From assembly GCF_014218805.1 (NCBI RefSeq), contig NZ_JACJUV010000008.1, positions 1 to 64,000 on the forward strand: a DNA stretch of 64,000 nucleotides. The letters run 5' to 3'. Every line of letters starts with the position of its first letter. Within the stretch, counting starts at the first letter, position 1. Shown in pieces: positions 60,233 through 64,000 of the stretch. This DNA comes from Teredinibacter franksiae. GTDB taxonomy: Bacteria; Pseudomonadota; Gammaproteobacteria; Pseudomonadales; Cellvibrionaceae. A model generated the notes under the pieces. It ran no database searches. It was not told the origin of the DNA and was given only the letters and a program-made list of their open reading frames with translations. The position numbers and the translations under genes are program-made.

Positions 60233-61078
60233 TCACAAAAAATCGTTCATTACATTAGCCACTGCTTCTGCATTTTCAGCCATATGCAGGTAGTGATCAC
60301 CGGGTATTTCAATAACATTTAAACTGTCTACACGCGCCACACAAGCCTCAAAACCCGCAAAGCTTTTTACCATACCGCGAGTTCCTATAATCAACTGTAT
60401 CGGCGCACTAATACAAGAAAGAAAAGCATAGACCTGCTCTACCGTAAACTTTACCTCAGAGGGCGCCATCACCTTGTAATCGTTGCCCCAGAAATAGCCA
60501 TTTTTATCCTGCCTTACACCTCTTACCGCCAGCGCCAGCGCATTGTCTGAACTCATGGGTACAATGCCGTTACTACGAGAGTCGACGGCCGCGGAAAAGC
60601 TCGGGTAGTAACGCCGGGGCCGGTTGTTTACCACCATCAGGTTAACAATTGAAGATGCTAGCTGTGCAGGCGCCTCACTGGCTTCGATGGGCACAGGCAC
60701 GAGAGCCTCGATCAACACCGTTTTAGCTATTTTTTCGGGAAAGGTTGCCGTCATTAAGGTCGCTATCATCGCACCTCGGGAATGACCCAGTAGTGAAAAT
60801 TTTTTCCAACCCAACTTCTCGGCTACACACAGAATTTCGGCTATATCTTGCCAAATATTGTAAGCCCCTAAATGCCTTCGATGAAAACTTAACCCATGGC
60901 CAGCCAAATCCAAGGTAACCAAGTCTAGGCCCTTAAGTAACGGCGCCAAAAAACTGAAACTGGCGCAATTATCTAACCAGCCATGAAGCGCTATAACCGG
61001 TATCCCTCCTTCTTGCCCCCAGCGTCTGGCGGAGATAACTTCGCCATTTACGCTAAACGTTATATCGGTACTTTTCAT
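60233..61078 (-). CDS. Alpha/beta-fold hydrolase
   Basis: This 281-residue protein has the alpha/beta-hydrolase core: oxyanion region ALHGWLDN, nucleophile Ser in LLGHSRGAMIATL and late His in GDHYLHMAE. No signal peptide. It resembles esterase/MhpC-type enzymes; substrate unknown. ATG 61078 overlaps the sixA stop by 4 bp, so translation is coupled. Confidence 0.85.
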   Translation of the reverse strand: MKSTDITFSVNGEVISARRWGQEGGIPVIALHGWLDNCASFSFLAPLLKGLDLVTLDLAGHGLSFHRRHLGAYNIWQDIAEILCVAEKLGWKKFSLLGHSRGAMIATLMTATFPEKIAKTVLIEALVPVPIEASEAPAQLASSIVNLMVVNNRPRRYYPSFSAAVDSRSNGIVPMSSDNALALAVRGVRQDKNGYFWGNDYKVMAPSEVKFTVEQVYAFLSCISAPIQLIIGTRGMVKSFAGFEACVARVDSLNVIEIPGDHYLHMAENAEAVANVMNDFL

Positions 61079-61566
61079 TCGGTTACGCAGCACCTATCGG
61101 GGTGGAACTGCCACTTAAGCTCGCCACAACCGCGAGCGACAACCTCCATTTCAATACAGGCCACACTGCCCGTGCCCATCACCATGGAGCCACGCGTAAG
61201 ACCGCATAAAGATTCGATAAAACCTGTAACAAAGGGCAGATGTGTAACCAGAGTAATACTAGCGCAATTTTTAATTAGGAACTCCGCATAGAGAGACTCA
61301 ATAGCCTCGCTTACCGCGGAAGAAGGTGTAAGCCAGTCAACACTGGTTACTTCGCTGTACTGCAGCCGTGCGTTTATGAGAGCGGCAGTTTGCCGCGCAC
61401 GGAGGTAAGGGCTATGTAATAGCACGCGGGAACCTGCGATATCGGCCACATTGGCCTCTATCGAGGTGTGAACTTGTTGTTGGCCACGGGCGGTTAACGC
61501 TCGAGCTTTGTCATCGCTATAATTTAGCGAGGCTTCACCGTGGCGAAAAACGATGAGTTTTAGCAA
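61075..61566 (-). CDS. sixA: Phosphohistidine phosphatase SixA
   Basis: SixA removes phosphate from phosphohistidine in phosphorelay or PTS proteins. The RHG motif is VFRHGEAS with the second Arg in SPYLRARQTAA and the later His in VTHLPFV. Length 163 fits. TTG start (61566); no ATG is better. It follows the DUF4389 gene by 11 bp. Confidence 0.92.
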   Translation of the reverse strand: MLKLIVFRHGEASLNYSDDKARALTARGQQQVHTSIEANVADIAGSRVLLHSPYLRARQTAALINARLQYSEVTSVDWLTPSSAVSEAIESLYAEFLIKNCASITLVTHLPFVTGFIESLCGLTRGSMVMGTGSVACIEMEVVARGCGELKWQFHPDRCCVTE

Positions 61567-61577
61567 TAAACTGCACT

Positions 61578-62033
61578 CTATTTTTCTGCAGGCTCAGTGC
61601 CAGCTTGGGCAGGCTTGCTCTCAGGCTCTTGTTTTTTTCGCTGCTCCTCGGTTTCGCCCTCTATAACGGAATCAACTTCAGCGACCTGCGGCTCGTTATT
61701 GTCTACCACAACGTGAGGCACAGCCTCATCACCGACTACCGGCTCAACTTCAACCACGGCGGCTTCAGGCCAATCAGAAAACGGAAACGGCTTTTCTTCA
61801 CTATTGTAGGTAAGAAAACGAATAGCTTGAAAAATATACTGCGAAAGAGAATCACAAAAGGCTCTGAGATTCTTGTTATCGTTCCCAGTAATCAGTGCAA
61901 ACAAAAATTGCACCGTTACCAGCACCCACATAACGCCTAATGCCAGCTGTAAAAGTAGCGCAAATAGCACCATGTATATTAGTCGTATCCAGTGTTTACT
62001 GGAGGTAAGATTTGACTTCAGTTGTTCGTCCAT
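61578..62033 (-). CDS. DUF4389 inner-membrane protein
   Basis: The 151-residue protein has two transmembrane helices (residues about 16-50: [21 protein letters not shown] and [15 protein letters not shown]) and the DUF4389 tail [17 protein letters not shown], followed by an acidic Pro/Glu C-terminus. Function unknown. Its start overlaps the end of gpsA by 16 bp. Confidence 0.85.
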   Translation of the reverse strand: MDEQLKSNLTSSKHWIRLIYMVLFALLLQLALGVMWVLVTVQFLFALITGNDNKNLRAFCDSLSQYIFQAIRFLTYNSEEKPFPFSDWPEAAVVEVEPVVGDEAVPHVVVDNNEPQVAEVDSVIEGETEEQRKKQEPESKPAQAGTEPAEK

Positions 62034-63052
62034 TTAACGCCCCCTTGCATATCAACATCACTGCTCATTTCACCGGTCATCATACCGTCAATTACTTTGG
62101 CGATATCCCGATCATTAAATAACACGTCATAAAGCCCTGTTACCAAGGGCATGTAAACACCTAATTTATCAGCTTTTTCTTTAACAATTTTGAGCGTATT
62201 AACACCCTCTGCAACTTGGCCAATTTCCGCCAAAATAGCCTCTAACTTTTTGCCTTGCCCCAGCGAGTAGCCCACTCGGTAATTTCGGCTTAAATCGGAG
62301 GTACAGGTTAAAATCAAATCGCCTACGCCGGCAAGCCCCAGAAATGTCATTGCGTTAGCGCCTAGCTCAATTGCTAACCTACTCATTTCTGCCAAACTTC
62401 GAGTCAACAGCATCGCCATTGTATTACTGCCACAGCCTATTGCCGCAGCCAAACCTGTGACAATGGCATAGATATTCTTTAGCGCACCACCCAGCTCTAC
62501 ACCGTACCTATCGTAATTACTGTAAATCCGAAACGTTTTTGAGGAAAATGTCTGCTGAACACAGCGAATAACATCATCATCATCACTGGCTATAACACTG
62601 CCTGTGTATTGGCCCTGTATAATTTCTTTGGCAAAGTTGGGGCCACTTAAAACACCGATTCGAACATCGGTGAGCTCCTGCTCCAAAATTTGGCTCATTA
62701 ACAAAAAACTGTCGCCTTCAATGCCCTTTGTTGTACTAAGCACCATAGTACGGGGCTTGATGTGGGGGGCCACAAGCCTAGCCACCTCACGAAACGACTT
62801 GCTGGGCACAGAGATGGTCACCACGTCACACTGCTCTACGCAATGTAGCAGGTCGGAAGTTACCGTTAAGTTGGGGTCAAGCTTGTATCCCGGTAGGTAT
62901 TCCGGGTTCTCCCGCTCTTGCTGGCACCTACGAGCCCTTTCTGCATCGCGCATCCATAGATAGGTATTATTCCCATTACCGGCAATGATATTAGCAATAG
63001 CAGTTCCAAAACTACCGCCACCTAAGACTGCAACCGTATTTACCTCGGCCAT
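62018..63052 (-). CDS. gpsA: Glycerol-3-phosphate dehydrogenase [NAD(P)+]
   Basis: GpsA makes sn-glycerol 3-phosphate for phospholipids. It begins with the NAD loop [29 protein letters not shown] and the catalytic Lys region [14 protein letters not shown] follow. ATG 63052 with AGGA 7 bp upstream is preferred to ATG 63058. Length 344. First gene of a five-gene minus-strand run. Confidence 0.97.
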   Translation of the reverse strand: MAEVNTVAVLGGGSFGTAIANIIAGNGNNTYLWMRDAERARRCQQERENPEYLPGYKLDPNLTVTSDLLHCVEQCDVVTISVPSKSFREVARLVAPHIKPRTMVLSTTKGIEGDSFLLMSQILEQELTDVRIGVLSGPNFAKEIIQGQYTGSVIASDDDDVIRCVQQTFSSKTFRIYSNYDRYGVELGGALKNIYAIVTGLAAAIGCGSNTMAMLLTRSLAEMSRLAIELGANAMTFLGLAGVGDLILTCTSDLSRNYRVGYSLGQGKKLEAILAEIGQVAEGVNTLKIVKEKADKLGVYMPLVTGLYDVLFNDRDIAKVIDGMMTGEMSSDVDMQGGVKWTNN

Positions 63053-63159
63053 GGGCATTCCTGATTTTTATATTAGCTACCGGCAGAATTCATCTGCGGC
63101 AAAAGTTGATTAAGTATACGTGAAGGCAAGACCCCCTTCCCGGTATTTAAACGCAAAGA

Positions 63160-63185
63160 AAAAATGGCGCCGAAGCGCCATTTTT
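63160..63185 (-). terminator. Rho-independent terminator after htpG
   Basis: AAAAATGGCGC (63160-63170) pairs with GCGCCATTTTT (63175-63185) around CGAA. It lies just past the htpG stop. The A-run gives U's on the minus strand. Confidence 0.93.
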
Positions 63186-63187
63186 AA

Positions 63188-64000
63188 TTAGGATAAATCC
63201 ATCAATAGCTTATTCAACCGCTGTACATAAGCTGCTGGGTCTTGCAGGCTGCCACCTTCAGCAAGGTTTGCTTGGTCAAATAGCACGTGAGCAAAATCGG
63301 CGAACCGGTCTTCATCCGTTTCTTTGTCCATTTTTTGCACAAGAGGATGTTCCGGATTAATTTCAATACTCGGCTTACTTTCCGGTACGTCCTGCCCCGC
63401 AGACTCCAACAATCGACGCATTTGCGCACCCATGTCGTCTGCACCAACAACCAAACAGGCAGGGGAATCGGTCAAGCGATGGGTTACCCGCACTTCAGCT
63501 ACATCACCTTCCAACACCTTAGTAACACGCTTCACAAAGTCTTTAAAATCGTTCTCGACTTTTTCCTGCGCTTGCTTATCTTCTTCAGTATCCAGCTTGC
63601 CAAGGTCTAGTGCGCCCTTGCCCACATCCTGGAGCTGCAATTCTTTATACTCGGCGAGATGCCCCATCAGCCAATCATCTACGCGATCGCAGAGCAGCAG
63701 TACCTCGATACCCTTCTTGCGAAACACTTCCAAATGCGGGCTGTTTTTTGCGGTATTAAAGTTTTCAGCTACTACGTAGTATATTTTGTCTTGGCCCTCG
63801 GGCATTCTTTCGATGTAGGCATCAAGCGATTGATCTTGAGTGTCCGTGTCTGTATGCGTCGTGGCAAACTGCATCAGGCTGGCGATTTTTTCTTTATTGG
63901 CAAAATCTTCTGCAGGACCTTCTTTTAGTACCTGACCAAACTCTTTCCAAAATTCTGCATATTGCTCCGCGTCGTTTTTACGCAACTTTTCCAGCATATC
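63188..64000 (-). CDS. htpG: Molecular chaperone HtpG (Hsp90), C-terminal part only
   Basis: About 270 residues of the HtpG middle and C-terminal domains lie at the window edge; the 5' part, with the ATPase domain, is outside. Diagnostic runs are [38 protein letters not shown] (window reading [15 protein letters not shown]), [16 protein letters not shown] and [15 protein letters not shown] with [15 protein letters not shown] EINPEHPLV. HtpG is a cytoplasmic chaperone dimerising through this C-terminus. A strong terminator follows the stop. Confidence 0.95.
   Translation of the reverse strand, partial: DMLEKLRKNDAEQYAEFWKEFGQVLKEGPAEDFANKEKIASLMQFATTHTDTDTQDQSLDAYIERMPEGQDKIYYVVAENFNTAKNSPHLEVFRKKGIEVLLLCDRVDDWLMGHLAEYKELQLQDVGKGALDLGKLDTEEDKQAQEKVENDFKDFVKRVTKVLEGDVAEVRVTHRLTDSPACLVVGADDMGAQMRRLLESAGQDVPESKPSIEINPEHPLVQKMDKETDEDRFADFAHVLFDQANLAEGGSLQDPAAYVQRLNKLLMDLS

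Overview
The window reads as a chromosomal segment of a free-living Gram-negative gammaproteobacterium. The order leuC-leuD-leuB-asd-fimV-truA-trpF-trpB-trpA-accD-folC-dedD ... cvpA-purF-metZ is the Pseudomonas/Cellvibrio-type arrangement. FimV, the CmoA/CmoB/CmoM wobble-modification set, YciO next to RNase AM, a TgpA-type transglutaminase and FldB-type flavodoxin all fit Pseudomonadales/Cellvibrionales. I would guess Cellvibrionaceae (Teredinibacter/Saccharophagus-like), but only from gene content. I saw no rRNA, tRNA, CRISPR array, insertion sequence or prophage. Nearly everything is coding.

Layout. 0-3.4 kb: a soluble chemoreceptor-like coiled-coil gene (frameshifted) followed by an ODP-type di-iron metallo-beta-lactamase-fold protein; then arfB, cmoM (frameshifted) and a MazG-like hydrolase on the minus strand. 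3.6-9 kb: a large M16C protease, then a short histidine kinase with a receiver-TPR partner. 9-13 kb: cmoA-cmoB, fldB, a diguanylate cyclase. 12.8-17.9 kb: scpA-scpB-rluB-(PLA2-like), yciO, rnm; scpB carries a 31-copy 9-bp repeat. 18-22 kb: VC0807-type membrane protein, yciI, SH3 protein, cyclophilin, variant pdxJ, SpoU methyltransferase. 22-34.4 kb, all minus: satP, MFS, amtB, tgpA, DUF58, moxR, VanZ-like, metZ, purF, cvpA. 34.5-37.3 kb: a second receiver-TPR gene and a TauE/SafE permease on the plus strand, sitting between cvpA and dedD. 37.3-52 kb, minus: dedD-folC-accD-trpA-trpB-trpF-truA-fimV-asd-leuB-leuD-leuC. 52.2-55 kb: LysR regulator, a repeat-fronted outer-membrane protein, an unknown secreted protein. 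55.3-64 kb: MFS-aroC-prmB, folE, then DUF4892, alpha/beta hydrolase, sixA, DUF4389, gpsA and the 3' part of htpG.

Most genes are housekeeping: branched-chain and aromatic amino-acid synthesis, purine, folate, fatty-acid and lysine/methionine entry steps, tRNA and rRNA modification, chromosome condensation. The most unusual features are (i) eleven single-base frame disruptions in five genes, nine of them within leuB-leuC-LysR (48.9-53.1 kb), with conserved protein sequence on both sides of every break, which looks more like consensus error than gene decay; (ii) the chemoreceptor-like/ODP pair; (iii) the DQE/DQQ repeat tract in ScpB; (iv) six tandem 12-bp repeats, each holding a TATAGT hexamer, just upstream of an outer-membrane protein gene; (v) two paralogous receiver-TPR proteins, one interrupting the usual dedD-cvpA neighbourhood.
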